64,000 nt of DNA from DLKC01 sp002478885 (GCA_046329585.1 JAXLUI010000001.1:1922001-1986000); one strand, 5' to 3'. Numbered from the stretch's first letter, positions 45,378 to 55,545 are shown. Program-made: numbers and translations. Notes: generated by a model from the sequence alone, not told the origin.

Positions 45378-46844
45378 ATGGCGGAAACCAGTGCTTCTTT
45401 TAAGCCTACACTCGGATTGATGGATGCAACCATGATCGTTGCAGGTAGCATGATCGGCTCGGGTATTTTTATTGTTAGTGCAGACATCACGAGGAATGTT
45501 GGCGGCGCAGGCTGGCTGATACTGGTGTGGCTTATCACCGGTTTTATGACGCTGACCGCAGCACTCAGTTATGGTGAACTGAGTGGCATGTTCCCCAAGG
45601 CAGGCGGGCAATATATTTACCTGAAAGAAGCTTACAACCCATTGATCGCATTTCTTTATGGCTGGAGCTTTTTTGCCGTAATTCAAACCGGCACCATTGC
45701 TGCGGTTGGGGTTGCTTTCTCCAAGTTTGCCGCCTATCTTATTCCCGCGTTGAGCGAAGACAATAAACTGATACAGATACAGACCGGTGTAAACAGTTGC
45801 GGGCAGCCTGCATATTTCTCCATCAGCGCGGCGCAGTTTGTTTCCATCGGCCTTATTGCATTGCTCACCTATACCAATACCAAAGGTGTAAAGAGCGGCA
45901 AATGGATACAGAATGTTTTTACCAGTACAAAGCTGGTTTCGTTGTTCGGGCTGATCATTGCGGGCCTTATCGCCTTCAACCCCGATATCTGGCATGCCAA
46001 CTGGGCACATGCCTGGGAATCGACCAAAGAATCACTGGTCGATGCCTGTAATCCCGCTGCCGGTTTCAGCATCACGGGTATAACCGGGGCAGCCCTTTTT
46101 GGCGGTATTGCAGCCTCCATGGTGGGCTCGGTGTTTAGCAGCGATGCCTGGAATAATGTAACTTTTATTGCGGGTGAAATTAAGAATCCGGCAAAGAATA
46201 TCGGCCTGAGCCTTTTCCTTGGCACCCTCATCGTAACGGTCATTTATGTGTCGGCCAACCTGGTGTATGTTTCGCTGTTGCCGATGAACGAAATAGCCCA
46301 TGCTGAAAAAGACCGTGTAGCTGTAGCAGCAGCCAATGTAATTTTTGGCAATGCCGGCACCATCGTGATCGCCCTCATGATCATGATCTCCACCTTTGGC
46401 TGTAACAATGGTTTGATACTTGCCGGCGCAAGGGTTTATTATACCATGGCGCAGGACAAACTCTTCTTTAAAAAGGCCGGAACACTCAACAGGAACGCGG
46501 TTCCGGGCTGGGCTTTGTGGTCGCAGTTTGTGGTTGCTTCCATACTCTGCCTTAGCGGAAAATATGGCGACCTGCTCGATATGATCTCCTTCGTGGTGGT
46601 GATCTTTTATGTGCTCACCATTATCGGCATCTTTATCCTCCGGGTAAAAAGGCCCGATATACCACGCCCCTATAAAGCCTTTGGTTATCCCATACTTCCG
46701 GCGATGTATATTATCATGGGTATTTCGTTCTGCGTGTTGCTTATTATTTATAAACCCGGCTTCACCTGGCCCGGACTTATCATCGCATTGATCGGTATCC
46801 CGTTGTATTATGTCGCGGTCGCCAACCAAAAGAAGCCGGAGTAA
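45378..46844 (+). CDS. APC-superfamily amino acid permease
   Basis: The 488-residue protein has 12 predicted membrane helices. Helix 1 carries the substrate-binding break GSMIGSGIF (about 23-31), and AALSYGELSGMFPKAGGQYI (about 57-76) and SDAWNNVTFIAGEIKNPAKN (about 255-274) are typical of L-type amino acid transporter relatives. It imports or exchanges amino acids across the inner membrane; the substrate is unknown. It is transcribed alone between the OmpH terminator and rfaE1. Confidence 0.93.
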   Translation: MAETSASFKPTLGLMDATMIVAGSMIGSGIFIVSADITRNVGGAGWLILVWLITGFMTLTAALSYGELSGMFPKAGGQYIYLKEAYNPLIAFLYGWSFFAVIQTGTIAAVGVAFSKFAAYLIPALSEDNKLIQIQTGVNSCGQPAYFSISAAQFVSIGLIALLTYTNTKGVKSGKWIQNVFTSTKLVSLFGLIIAGLIAFNPDIWHANWAHAWESTKESLVDACNPAAGFSITGITGAALFGGIAASMVGSVFSSDAWNNVTFIAGEIKNPAKNIGLSLFLGTLIVTVIYVSANLVYVSLLPMNEIAHAEKDRVAVAAANVIFGNAGTIVIALMIMISTFGCNNGLILAGARVYYTMAQDKLFFKKAGTLNRNAVPGWALWSQFVVASILCLSGKYGDLLDMISFVVVIFYVLTIIGIFILRVKRPDIPRPYKAFGYPILPAMYIIMGISFCVLLIIYKPGFTWPGLIIALIGIPLYYVAVANQKKPE

Positions 46845-46897
46845 ATTTTGTGGACCGGCCGTGGTGCAGTTGGCATCGCCTGTTGCGTCGCACTCTT
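46845..46897. repeat. Palindromic element family, single left end
   Basis: GCAGTTGGCATCGCCTGTTG then CGTCGCACTCTT, matching the left end and outer arm of element D. The match stops at CTT, about 45 bp before the likely promoter box of rfaE1. Confidence 0.8.
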
Positions 46898-46942
46898 CGG
46901 CTAACGTAGTTGTTTGTGCAGTCAACTAACAAGAGAGTCCTG

Positions 46943-46950
46943 TACTTTTG
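46943..46950 (+). promoter_or_regulatory. Probable -7 box for rfaE1
   Basis: TACTTTTG fits the Bacteroidota -7 consensus TAnnTTTG, 52 bp before the ATG. A TTTG at 46913-46916 is about 26 bp upstream, slightly too far for the usual spacing. Confidence 0.4.
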
Positions 46951-47001
46951 TAGCACGGCCGGCTGTTGACTACCGGATGTAAACAAACCCATTGATTTGT
47001 T

Positions 47002-47994
47002 ATGAACGATTTTGATAAACTCTTCCAGCAGTTTCCCACGCTAAAAGTGGCGGTGATCGGCGATGTAATGCTCGATACCTACTGGTGGGGGAAGGTAGAC
47101 CGTATTTCACCCGAGGCGCCAGTACCGGTCGTTGTGCTCAAAGACAAGGAGTACCGTATTGGCGGCGCGGGCAATGTGGCATTGAACACGGCTGCATTGA
47201 AAGCCGAAACCACGCTGTTCTCCGTAACCGGCGCCGATGATGATGCGGAAACACTGATCGGCTTATTGCAGGATAACCAGATAGACACCAAGTATATCGT
47301 AAAAAGCACGGAACGCATCACTACCAATAAGATCCGCATTATCAGCCGCAACCAGCAAATGATGCGGCTTGATTCGGAGGTAACAAAAAATATTTCGCCG
47401 GAAGATGAAGAGCTGCTTATCAGCAATTTCAGTTCTTTTGTTAAACGCTACCAGCCACATGTTGCCATATTCGAGGACTACAACAAAGGCGTTCTTACGG
47501 AAACGCTGATTGAGCGGCTGATTACCATTTGCAAGGCCAACGATATGGTAACCACTGTTGACCCCAAACGCAAAAACTTCTTTTCCTATAAAACGGTTGA
47601 CATATTTAAACCCAACCTGAAAGAAGTAAAGGAAGGGCTGAACCTGCTGACCGATGAAGTAAGCGAGGCAAGCCTGAAAAATATCCATTCGGAGCTGCAT
47701 AACATACTCAGCCACAAGATATCCCTTATCACACTTTCAGAAAAAGGCGTGTATTTCCAGAAGGGAAATTTTTCGAAGATCATTCCCACGCATATGCGCA
47801 ATATTGCCGACGTAAGCGGGGCCGGCGATACGGTTATTGCCGTAGCCTCCCTTGTATATGCCGCCACAAAAGATATTGAGCTGGCAGCCCAGATGGCCAA
47901 TATCGCCGGTGGGCTGGTTTGCGAAGAGGTGGGCACCGCCGCCATTGACCCCGATAAGTTAAGGGGGGAATGCAAACAATTACTCAAAGATTGA
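47002..47994 (+). CDS. rfaE1: D-glycero-beta-D-manno-heptose-7-phosphate kinase, stand-alone RfaE1 domain
   Basis: This 330-residue PfkB-type kinase corresponds to the N-terminal half of E. coli HldE; the adenylyltransferase half (RfaE2) is absent and not found in the window. Diagnostic parts are VIGDVMLDTYWWGKVDRISPE (residues about 18-38), RIGGAGNVALN (about 52-62), FEDYNKGVL and the catalytic aspartate in DVSGAGDTVIA (about 270-280). It makes the bisphosphate used for ADP-heptose of lipopolysaccharide core. It links functionally to the surface-polysaccharide genes at 0-6 kb, though far away. Confidence 0.95.
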   Translation: MNDFDKLFQQFPTLKVAVIGDVMLDTYWWGKVDRISPEAPVPVVVLKDKEYRIGGAGNVALNTAALKAETTLFSVTGADDDAETLIGLLQDNQIDTKYIVKSTERITTNKIRIISRNQQMMRLDSEVTKNISPEDEELLISNFSSFVKRYQPHVAIFEDYNKGVLTETLIERLITICKANDMVTTVDPKRKNFFSYKTVDIFKPNLKEVKEGLNLLTDEVSEASLKNIHSELHNILSHKISLITLSEKGVYFQKGNFSKIIPTHMRNIADVSGAGDTVIAVASLVYAATKDIELAAQMANIAGGLVCEEVGTAAIDPDKLRGECKQLLKD

Positions 47995-48306
47995 TACGCT
48001 TTTTTGCGCTTTTACTACGGCTTATCTACCAAGTATCCATTAGGTATGTACCGGGAAAGGGGGAGGGGTGAATGGAGAAACGTGAGAAGTGAGACGGCAG
48101 ACGTGAGAGGGGGATCGTGAATGGGTAAATGGGCCGGTGGGAATGGATGCGTCAAACGTGAAACGGCAGACGTGAAACCTGAGAGGGGGGGCGGGAAATG
48201 GTGCATGGTAAATGTTGAAGAGACATGGATGTTGTATGGCCGGTGTAAAAGGCGTTGGCAAAAACCCGGCGTCTACTCCGCCACCTATGACTATTGCACC
48301 TGACAG
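47995..48306. repeat. Noncoding gap with purine-rich GTGAGA/ACGTGA repeats
   Basis: No gene is seen. Two imperfect copies of an ACGTGAGA-GTGAGACGGCAGACGTGAGAG-type stretch lie at about 48080-48113 and 48155-48190. They are the reverse complement of the CTCACGTCTCAC runs at both edges of the 0.5-1.9 kb repeat array, with CCATTCACC or GGTGAATGG beside them. Confidence 0.6.
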
Positions 48307-50147
48307 CTACTCCTTTACAAACTTCCTTGTTATTGTTTCATTACCCGTTTCGATAATAATGATATACGCACTTGCTTTTAGCGAAGCAATATTGCAGTTG
48401 AACGTGTTGGCTGTTGCAGTTGCTTTATAAACATTGTTGCCGTATAAATCTGTGATGCGCAGTTTTGTATTGCCTGCTGAAGGCAGCCCCTCAATAACCA
48501 AATTATTCTTTACGGGATTGGGGTAGATTTTTATGGAAGCGGGATTGTTATTTTCTATTGCCAGCACATTGGAAGTTATGTTACTCCCATCTGCAGCTAC
48601 GGCAGTTAGCCTGTAATAATTAGTTCCGGGTAAGGGTGCAGGGTCTTCAAAGCTGTTCGGTTGATTACCACGATGTGTGGTTAAAGTGGCAAGAGGGTTA
48701 AATATAGCCCCGTTTTCGCTGCGTTCTACGGTAATGGTATTGCCTGCCAGGTGTGGAAAATCATTCCAGGTAAAACCGTGCTTATGCAACCATTTTTTTA
48801 TCCTTGCAAATTTTGGCTGTCTTCTACATCGCCATTGTAACGAACCAAAACAAAATTGACTGGTTCTGTTTGGCCAACAACTACTATTTTCCCATCTGGC
48901 TGCAGTAAGGCATCATAGGCAATATCACTTCCATTTATATCTGTTATAACTATCCCATTTTCTCCAAAGTGATCATTTAATGCCCCGTCTTTATTATATC
49001 GCACTATGACAAAGTCAGAAGGTGCACCTTCGCCGTTAGTATTAAAGTTATTGCCTGCAATAATAATCTGCCCGTCTGTCTGCAGCAATGCAGTTCTTGT
49101 TTCTGAAGATCTTGTTCCAACAACAGTTGTTACTTTACCATTCACTCCGAAGCTGCTGTCAATCAAGCCATTGGTTTGATAACGGGCTACCGCGATATCC
49201 CCTCCGTATGCAAGCTTGTTACCTGTTTTGCCTGCTGCAATAATCTTACCGTCTGGCTGCAACACAATTGACCTTATCTCGTCTCCGGCAGACCCAAAAT
49301 TGGTTATTACGCTGCCATTGTTGCCAAAGGAAGCATCCGGAGTACCATCGGTTAAATAGCGAACCAGGATAAATTTATCATTATCCAAAGTGATCCCTGT
49401 CTTGCCTGCTGCAATAATTTTACCATCGGGCTGTACTGCAATGCTGTAGACATGATCAAAGCCATTGTATGTTGTTCGTATCCAGCCATCATCATTAAAT
49501 GCAGCATCTAAGTTACCATTGGGTAAATACCTTACCACTAACCAACTCTGATCACTGCTACCACCTACTACAATTTTGCCATCGGTTTGCAGCGCCGCGG
49601 CATAGGCAATTTCATCCTCATCTCCAAAATCACTGATCACCACCCCGTTATTACCAAAGCTGTTGTCAAGACTACCATCGCTGTTATACCGTACGAGGAG
49701 CACATCATTATCAATACCAAAATCTGAACCTGTAACTTTTCTATAACCATTGCCTATTGTAATGATCTTTCCATCTGCCTGTATAATAATTACTCTTGCT
49801 ACAGCATTATAAAATTGATATTCTGTAGTCAGATTTGTAACCACTTTGCCATCCACGCCAAACGATGAATCTACATTCCCATTGGAATCATAACGAGCTA
49901 ACATCATTCCCAGATTTCCTTCCACAGTAAATCCGCCAGCTATAATTTTTCCGTCATTTTGCAGGGCAGTGCAATACGGAACTCCATTTTCAGTAATTAC
50001 TTTGCCGATATTTCCAAAACTATTATCTACTGTTCCCGGCTGGGCTTGTAATGCAGGTGCAAATGATACAAGCAAAATGTATGTGAATAATAAAGGTTTG
50101 AATATTTTATTATTTTGAGCGCTGAAGCTTTGCAAGTTATTTTTCAT
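48307..50147 (-). pseudogene. Delta-60 repeat protein with T9SS sorting domain, split by a -1 frameshift
   Basis: Two frames together match the intact paralogue at 56226-58070 from end to end. The first part (50147-48798) has a signal peptide and seven delta-60 repeats (each with DxSFG, LQPDGKII and VRY marks) and stops at TAA 48800-48798 after NGDVEDSQNLQG. The second (from about 48810 to 48307) continues in the -1 frame with FARIKKWLHKHGFTW and ends in a type A sorting domain (IKIYPNPVKNNLVIEGLP, ending KFVKE). Relative to the paralogue one base is missing near 48807-48815, inside AAAATTT. Causes may be mutation, sequencing error or programmed slippage on AAATTTG. Protein would be secreted; function of delta-60 proteins is unknown. 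Confidence 0.85.
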
Positions 50148-50184
50148 AATTTTTTGAATAATATCGGGTATTTGGAATATGATG

Positions 50185-51034
50185 TTAGTCACTACATATC
50201 TGATCGCCTTCTACAGAGGCTGAATAATCGCAATCTGCATGCGAACCATCAGTATCATTAATACATTTATTTCTAAAATTCTGGCAATCCACAAATCTTG
50301 TTCGTGTAAAAGTGGTGCCATGCATTAACGAAACAAAATAGGTTGCTGCGCGGCCTGCTATATAATTGAATGCACCATCTTTAGTCATAACCGAGGTGCC
50401 AAAATTACTTATATAACACCCGGTAGTAGAACAGTCGTCGGCCAGGCCATGTCTCATATTACAATCTAAATATTCTTCAACCGACCATCCTCTTGCAGTA
50501 AAAATTTTCCATATCCTGTCTGCCCTATTGCAATCGCATCGTAAGTAGACGGAGTATTATCAGTTAAAGTAAAAGTTGAAGGAAGACAAAGTGATTCTGC
50601 ATGTAATGTAGGATCTGGTTCCGAAGTTGTCGAAAAATAAACAGGAGCGTTATCGAAAGGAAAGATTTCGTCTTTAGCTCCCTGGAAAGCTATTATTGGA
50701 GGATGATATCGAAGTCCATTAAAAAAATTATATTGGGTTGTCAAATTTCGATGTAGCAAAATAGTTCCCCACATATCGAGTATGCCTTTAATATAAGGCA
50801 TGTATGCTATTGTATTTTCTCCATAATAATAAGATGCATCGATACTGCCAAGAACCGTGCTTACTCCCGCAAAAGAGGAATCCTATCTGGCTTTGTCTCT
50901 CGTAATATGCAAGCGTGAGTTTCGCAATAACGATACTCTCTGTTGAATAGAATTATCTTCTATCCAGGATGAGATTGCTTCTAGCGCCAGCCCTGTACAA
51001 TACCTGGAAGCAGTTTGTGCAATGAGGGTCGCCT
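50185..51034 (-). pseudogene. Decayed secreted alpha/beta-hydrolase (esterase-like), 5'-truncated
   Basis: A single protein can be read through two lesions. From about 51034 the frame encodes ATLIAQTASRYCTGLALEAI and on to RDKAR, then an in-frame TAG at 50885-50883, then FAGVSTVLGSIDASYYYGEN, a region placed like a nucleophile elbow, and PPIIAFQGAKDEIFPF, typical of the aspartate strand of such hydrolases. Near 50499-50508, in a T/A run, the frame shifts by -1 and continues as IFTARGWSVEEYLDCN to a Cys-rich end (GDQICSD, stop at 50185). The beginning is lost next to a repeat end at 51056. It lies 37 bp upstream of the frameshifted delta-60 gene, on the same strand. Confidence 0.6.
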
Positions 51035-51055
51035 TTTGCCGAACAGTATTACGGA

Positions 51056-51108
51056 TGTACAAGTGAGTGACACAACCGGTGATGCCACGAAGATCAAAAG
51101 TGGGTTAC
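51056..51108. repeat. Palindromic element family, single right end, subtype II
   Basis: GTACAAGTGAGTGACACAAC is followed by CGGTGATGCCACGAAG and GTGGGTTACC. It borders the broken 5' end of the hydrolase pseudogene. Confidence 0.75.
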
Positions 51109-51116
51109 CTATCAAT

Positions 51117-51794
51117 TTATTTTGCAGGGGCGGTTGTTACAGGTGCCTTGATCATTTTGTTATAATCGAGCAGGTTCTCGAACCAGAGCTTTACCACTAC
51201 AAAAATGAGTACGAATACTTTGCCTGCGCCAAAGCCAAGGAACATACCGCCGAGTATAACGCAGAACTGCTGCACAAAAATGCGTGCATAAGGCGCGAAA
51301 ACCAGGTTTTCGACCACAGCGCTTTTATAAGTGCCGCTGAATACAAAGTCTTTGAGCAATACAAGGCCATAGCTGGCAATAAAAAGCAGGAGCATCCATT
51401 GCATTTGGATAGAAAGATAATCCCGCACATGCGCCACAAAACCAAAAGCACCGAATGATGACTCATTGTCGATGCCCGACACCCCGAGGAATATGCTGAG
51501 TTGTATGAAAATAAAAAAGCCATAATGCACGATAAAAAAAAGGATTAGCCAGTAGCCCTGCATGCCGCCGGCTTCCTGTGGCTTTTGATTGATGCCATAC
51601 CTTTTTTGGTAAGCCGTAGCAAGCAGCATCATAAGGATATTGTAGCCACCCAGGATAATGCTCTCCATGCAATAAACAATAAAAAGCTCCGTGGCGCTCC
51701 AGCCTTTAAACCACACCCCCCATAAGGGCACAAGGTTGACCGCTATCAAAAAAAAATCGGACAATGTTAAACGCCTTTTAAGAAACTGCTTCAA
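51117..51794 (-). CDS. DUF6498-type integral membrane protein, function unknown
   Basis: The 225-residue protein has about six hydrophobic helices (for example FFLIAVNLVPLWGVWFKGWS at 14-33 and FFIVHYGFFIFIQLSIFLGV near 90-110). The histidine-bearing IVHYGFF helix and the GWSATELFIVYCMESIILG segment are marks of the DUF6498 group. No catalytic motif or partner is known to me. The only start that keeps helix 1 is a TTG at 51794. It is divergent from the isoaspartyl peptidase gene. Confidence 0.75.
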   Translation of the reverse strand: MKQFLKRRLTLSDFFLIAVNLVPLWGVWFKGWSATELFIVYCMESIILGGYNILMMLLATAYQKRYGINQKPQEAGGMQGYWLILFFIVHYGFFIFIQLSIFLGVSGIDNESSFGAFGFVAHVRDYLSIQMQWMLLLFIASYGLVLLKDFVFSGTYKSAVVENLVFAPYARIFVQQFCVILGGMFLGFGAGKVFVLIFVVVKLWFENLLDYNKMIKAPVTTAPAK

Positions 51795-51860
51795 ATCTTA
51801 GAAGTTTTAAGCTACTAATTTAGCTACTTTCGCCGCTTCGCCGAATACCCATAAACACGT

Positions 51861-52802
51861 ATGAACAAATTTACCCTTGCAATACATGGCGGTGCCGGAA
51901 CCATTCTTAAAAGCAATATGACCGCTTCGCTGGAAGCATCGTACCGCTCGGGGCTGAATGAGGCATTGCAAACGGGCTATTCCGTTTTAGCGAAAGGGGG
52001 AACAGCGGTTGACTCGGTTATTGCGGCCGTAACCTCGCTCGAAGACGATATTCATTTTAACGCAGGTCGTGGCTCAGTGTTTACCAAAGACGGCAGGCAT
52101 GAGATGGATGCTTCGATTATGGATGGCAGCAATCTTGCTGCGGGTGCGGTAAGCGCGGTGAGCAATGTTCGCAACCCGGTAGCGCTTGCGGCTGAGATCA
52201 TGCGTAAGAGCAACCATATTTTTTTATGCGGGGCAGGCGCTGAAACTTTTGCAAAAAAGCAAGGGCTTCGTTTTGAAGCAGATGCCTACTTTTTTTCGTC
52301 CTTCCGTTATGAGCAGCTCAGGGCGATACAGGATTCAGATGCTTTTGCGCTTGACCACTCGGTGGACCCGGCGCTGGCCAGGGAAAAGAAGTTTGGAACG
52401 GTGGGTGCGGTAGCCTGCGATATGCACGGGAATATTGCCGCTGCAACCTCTACCGGCGGCATGACCAATAAGCAATATGGCCGCATCGGGGACAGCCCGG
52501 TTATCGGCGCCGGAACTTATGCCAACAATACAACCTGCGCTATCAGTTGTACGGGCCACGGAGAAATATTTATGCAGGCTGTGGCGGCCTACGATGTAAG
52601 CTGCCTTATGGAATACAAGGGGCTATCGCTTGAAGCGGCCATGAATGTGGTAACCAATGACAAACTGGTTAAACTCGGCGGCGAAGGGGGCATGATCGGC
52701 GTGGATGCAAAGGGGAACGCGGCGTTGCTGTTTAACTGCGAGGGCATGTACCGCGGGGTAAAAGACAATGCAGGATTGGAACAAATAGCCATATATCGTT
52801 AA
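51861..52802 (+). CDS. Isoaspartyl peptidase/L-asparaginase (Ntn-hydrolase)
   Basis: The 313-residue precursor cleaves itself before Thr180 (KKFGTVGAVACD), which becomes the nucleophile of the beta subunit. Other conserved parts are IHGGAGTI (8-15), FNAGRGSVFTKDGRHEMDAS (67-86) and TSTGGMTNKQYGRIGDSPVI (about 197-216). There is no signal peptide, so it acts in the cytoplasm, removing isoaspartyl residues from peptides and hydrolysing asparagine. It ends in a strong terminator and stands alone. Confidence 0.95.
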   Translation: MNKFTLAIHGGAGTILKSNMTASLEASYRSGLNEALQTGYSVLAKGGTAVDSVIAAVTSLEDDIHFNAGRGSVFTKDGRHEMDASIMDGSNLAAGAVSAVSNVRNPVALAAEIMRKSNHIFLCGAGAETFAKKQGLRFEADAYFFSSFRYEQLRAIQDSDAFALDHSVDPALAREKKFGTVGAVACDMHGNIAAATSTGGMTNKQYGRIGDSPVIGAGTYANNTTCAISCTGHGEIFMQAVAAYDVSCLMEYKGLSLEAAMNVVTNDKLVKLGGEGGMIGVDAKGNAALLFNCEGMYRGVKDNAGLEQIAIYR

Positions 52803-52833
52803 GCGGTTCTTAGGTAGTCACATGAGAAAAAAG

Positions 52834-52867
52834 AATCCCGGGTTGAGGCCCGGGATTTCTGTTTTTC
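52834..52867 (+). terminator. Rho-independent terminator of the isoaspartyl peptidase gene
   Basis: AATCCCGGG and CCCGGGATT form a perfect 9-bp stem followed by TCTGTTTTT. Confidence 0.9.
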
Positions 52868-53030
52868 CAATTATCTGGAAAATAAGGTATTACTCATAAG
52901 GTTCAAAATAGTCTCAAGCTGCAGTAATTAGTTCACCTGGTTTCGGCGTAATGGTACATCATAGACCAGTACTGCACGGGTAGTGCTGCATGAATTGTAA
53001 AAAAAATTTAAAATAATCGTTGGGGAAAAA

Positions 53031-53057
53031 AAAGGCCCGGGATAAATCATCCCAAGC
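53031..53057 (-). terminator. Rho-independent terminator of the second TonB receptor gene
   Basis: On the minus strand GGCTTGGGAT and ATCCCGGGCC pair except for two central bases, followed by TTTTTTT. Confidence 0.7.
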
Positions 53058-53091
53058 CGTTTTTAATCACCAAAACCATCTTACGAGCTAT

Positions 53092-55545
53092 TTAATTGTT
53101 GCTTAAGCCGCCACCCTGGCTGCCCACGCGTTTACTTTCTTCGTCGGTTGCAGTCTTCCGCTGGCGTGCCGCTTTTACCTGGGCATTGCCGAAGCGATAG
53201 GTAAAGCTCATGCGTAATTGCCTGCTCTCCCAACCGCCATTGGTTTTTATGTACTGGCCGGCAAAATTGCTGGTGCCGCTCCAACGCATAGTCTGGAAAA
53301 TATCCGTAACGGTTGCCTTAACAGTGCCCTTTCCTTTGAGGATCGTTTGCTGAATACCGGCATCAAGGCTCCACATTTGTTTGCTTTTGAAGGTACCCTG
53401 CCAGATAGAGGGAGATGTATAAAAGCCGCTGAGTTCCGCTGTTGTCTTTTTACCCAGCTTGAATGATTGCTGTGCATACACATTTACGGCAAACACATCG
53501 AGGTTGATCGTACGGCCTTCGCCAAAATCGGCCCTGTATTTTGAGTAATACGTATTCACATTGGCGAATACGCTGTACCATTTATACTGGAAGGGCATGC
53601 TGATGTTAAGACTTACGATATCCTGGTCTGCAAGATTCTTCTTTGTAATAAATGCCTTTGATTTTTCGGCTGTATCGATCAACTGTGAAAACACATCGCT
53701 GATATGGCTGTAATTCAGCGTTGTCGTGAGCCTGTATTTGAAGGTGTTTGTCACGGCAATACTGTTGGTGTATTGCGGGCGTAACTGTGTATTACCTTTC
53801 TGGTAAGTATATTCATCGAGTTTGAACTCGAAGGGATTCAGGTCCTGGTAAGCCGGCCTGTCGATGCGCCTGCTATAACTGATGCTCCACTGGCTTTTGG
53901 GGTTTTTGTTGAAAGTGACCGCGGCGCTTGGGAAGAAATCGGTATAGTCTCTTTTAAACACGGAGTCGTAGCTTTCATAAGCCCCGTTACTGCCGGTAAA
54001 ACCAAAAGATTCCCCTTCTGAATGCGTGTTCTCTACCCGGAGACCCGCCTGGATCATTACGCCTTTGTATTGTTTGTTGTAGTTGACATACACTGCATTG
54101 ATGTTTTCCCTGTAGTTGAAATCATTGCTGCGCAGCGTGTCTTTTACTTTTTCATTTGAATAGACATTGTATCGGTCGAAATTATTTACTGAGTTCACGT
54201 AGGAAGATTTCGCGCCTATACCAAGCCTGCCCTTTTTATAGTCCTGTTCATAGTCAGCCTTCAGCGAATACATATCAATATTGGTAGGCGCGATCATATT
54301 GTAAACGAGCTGGCTTTGCAATACCGTGCCCGTGGAATCGTAATAATAATTCGGCTGCACCTGGTTGCTCTTAATATCGTAGAAACCATAGTCGGCATCT
54401 ATATTCAGCGTTCTGTTCGCTGTATCGGCATAACGGTAATTTGCATTGAAGTTTATGTTGTTCCGTTTGCTCTGGCTGGAGTTGTCGGCAACCAGCAGGC
54501 GATCGGTAATACCGGTAGGCTGATAATAGATCCTGGTCTTGCTCAGGTTGGAAAAATCGTTATCTGAAATATTACCATTCACCATTACACCGATTACGCT
54601 GCGGCTACCTGCATAGTAATCGAGGCCACCCTTAAACCCATGACTGTTGTTGAGGAAGGTCATGGTGGAATGACCATCAAACACGGTATCGAGCTGAACA
54701 CGGTAAATGTTCATAAAGCTTTCGTTGTGGTTGTGGTTGTAATTATAGTTGCCAAAAATGTTGATCTTTTTATCGCGGTGATTAAAGGCAAAGCCACCGT
54801 TGTATTTGGGATAGATCCCGATATTATAACCGGCGTTCACAGAGCCGTTGGTACCAAAAGCCTTATTCTTTTTTAGTTTGATATTGATGATCCCCGCATT
54901 ACCCGCGGCTTCATATTTTGCTGACGGATTGGTGATGAGTTCAATGCTTTCGATCTGTGTTGACTGGATCGATTTAAGGTAAGCCGCAAGATCGGCACCG
55001 CTAAGGGGCGAAGGCTTTCCATCGATATAAACCTGTACGCCATTTTTGCCGGCAAGGCTAAGCGCATCATCTTTGTCGACCAACACGCCGGGCGATTTAC
55101 GCAACAATTCCAACGCATCGCTGCCCACCGCGTTAATGCTGTTCTCCACGTTAACGATGGTTTTGTCGGCCTTCACTTCTATCATTGGTTTTTTAGCCAC
55201 TACGGTAACATTCTTCAGATCACCGCTCAGTTTTGTGATCGCAATATCCGGTATTGTTACATCAGCAGCCGCAACGTTGAATGCAGGCGACCACGCGGTC
55301 TTGTAACCTACATAACTGATGCTACCGAGGTACCGGCCATCTTTAATATTGGCGAAATGGTATTGACCATATTGGTCTGATACCGCGAGTTTTACCACTG
55401 AAGAATCTTTTGCACTCAGTAAGGAAATATTTGCGTTTGCAACGGGTTTGCCTTCGGCATCTTTCACCGTGCCTTTTATGTTTTGCGCCATCGAGGCAAA
55501 AGATAAAAGCATCATTAAAGTTAGCGTGGGTATTAACTTGATCAT
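53092..55545 (-). CDS. TonB-dependent receptor family protein (OMP_b-brl_3 type barrel)
   Basis: The 817-residue outer-membrane protein has a signal peptide (about 1-20, ending SMAQ). A carboxypeptidase-like domain follows at about 22-105 (IKGTVKDAEGKPVANANISL). The plug has VTVVAKKPMIEVKADKTIVN and the segment KSPGVLVDKDDALSLAGKNG with VYIDGKPSPLSG, typical of this receptor subgroup, and then a barrel with RRIDRPAYQDLNPFEF. The C-terminal tail is basic and Gly/Asn-rich rather than a plain aromatic strand. This subgroup is very common in Bacteroidota and its substrates are largely unknown; no SusD partner is present. Confidence 0.92.
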   Translation of the reverse strand: MIKLIPTLTLMMLLSFASMAQNIKGTVKDAEGKPVANANISLLSAKDSSVVKLAVSDQYGQYHFANIKDGRYLGSISYVGYKTAWSPAFNVAAADVTIPDIAITKLSGDLKNVTVVAKKPMIEVKADKTIVNVENSINAVGSDALELLRKSPGVLVDKDDALSLAGKNGVQVYIDGKPSPLSGADLAAYLKSIQSTQIESIELITNPSAKYEAAGNAGIINIKLKKNKAFGTNGSVNAGYNIGIYPKYNGGFAFNHRDKKINIFGNYNYNHNHNESFMNIYRVQLDTVFDGHSTMTFLNNSHGFKGGLDYYAGSRSVIGVMVNGNISDNDFSNLSKTRIYYQPTGITDRLLVADNSSQSKRNNINFNANYRYADTANRTLNIDADYGFYDIKSNQVQPNYYYDSTGTVLQSQLVYNMIAPTNIDMYSLKADYEQDYKKGRLGIGAKSSYVNSVNNFDRYNVYSNEKVKDTLRSNDFNYRENINAVYVNYNKQYKGVMIQAGLRVENTHSEGESFGFTGSNGAYESYDSVFKRDYTDFFPSAAVTFNKNPKSQWSISYSRRIDRPAYQDLNPFEFKLDEYTYQKGNTQLRPQYTNSIAVTNTFKYRLTTTLNYSHISDVFSQLIDTAEKSKAFITKKNLADQDIVSLNISMPFQYKWYSVFANVNTYYSKYRADFGEGRTINLDVFAVNVYAQQSFKLGKKTTAELSGFYTSPSIWQGTFKSKQMWSLDAGIQQTILKGKGTVKATVTDIFQTMRWSGTSNFAGQYIKTNGGWESRQLRMSFTYRFGNAQVKAARQRKTATDEESKRVGSQGGGLSNN

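Noticed and set aside
48015..48303. Small open frames in 48.0-48.3 kb
   Set aside because: They are low-complexity translations of GTGAGA-type repeats on both strands, without a recognisable family.
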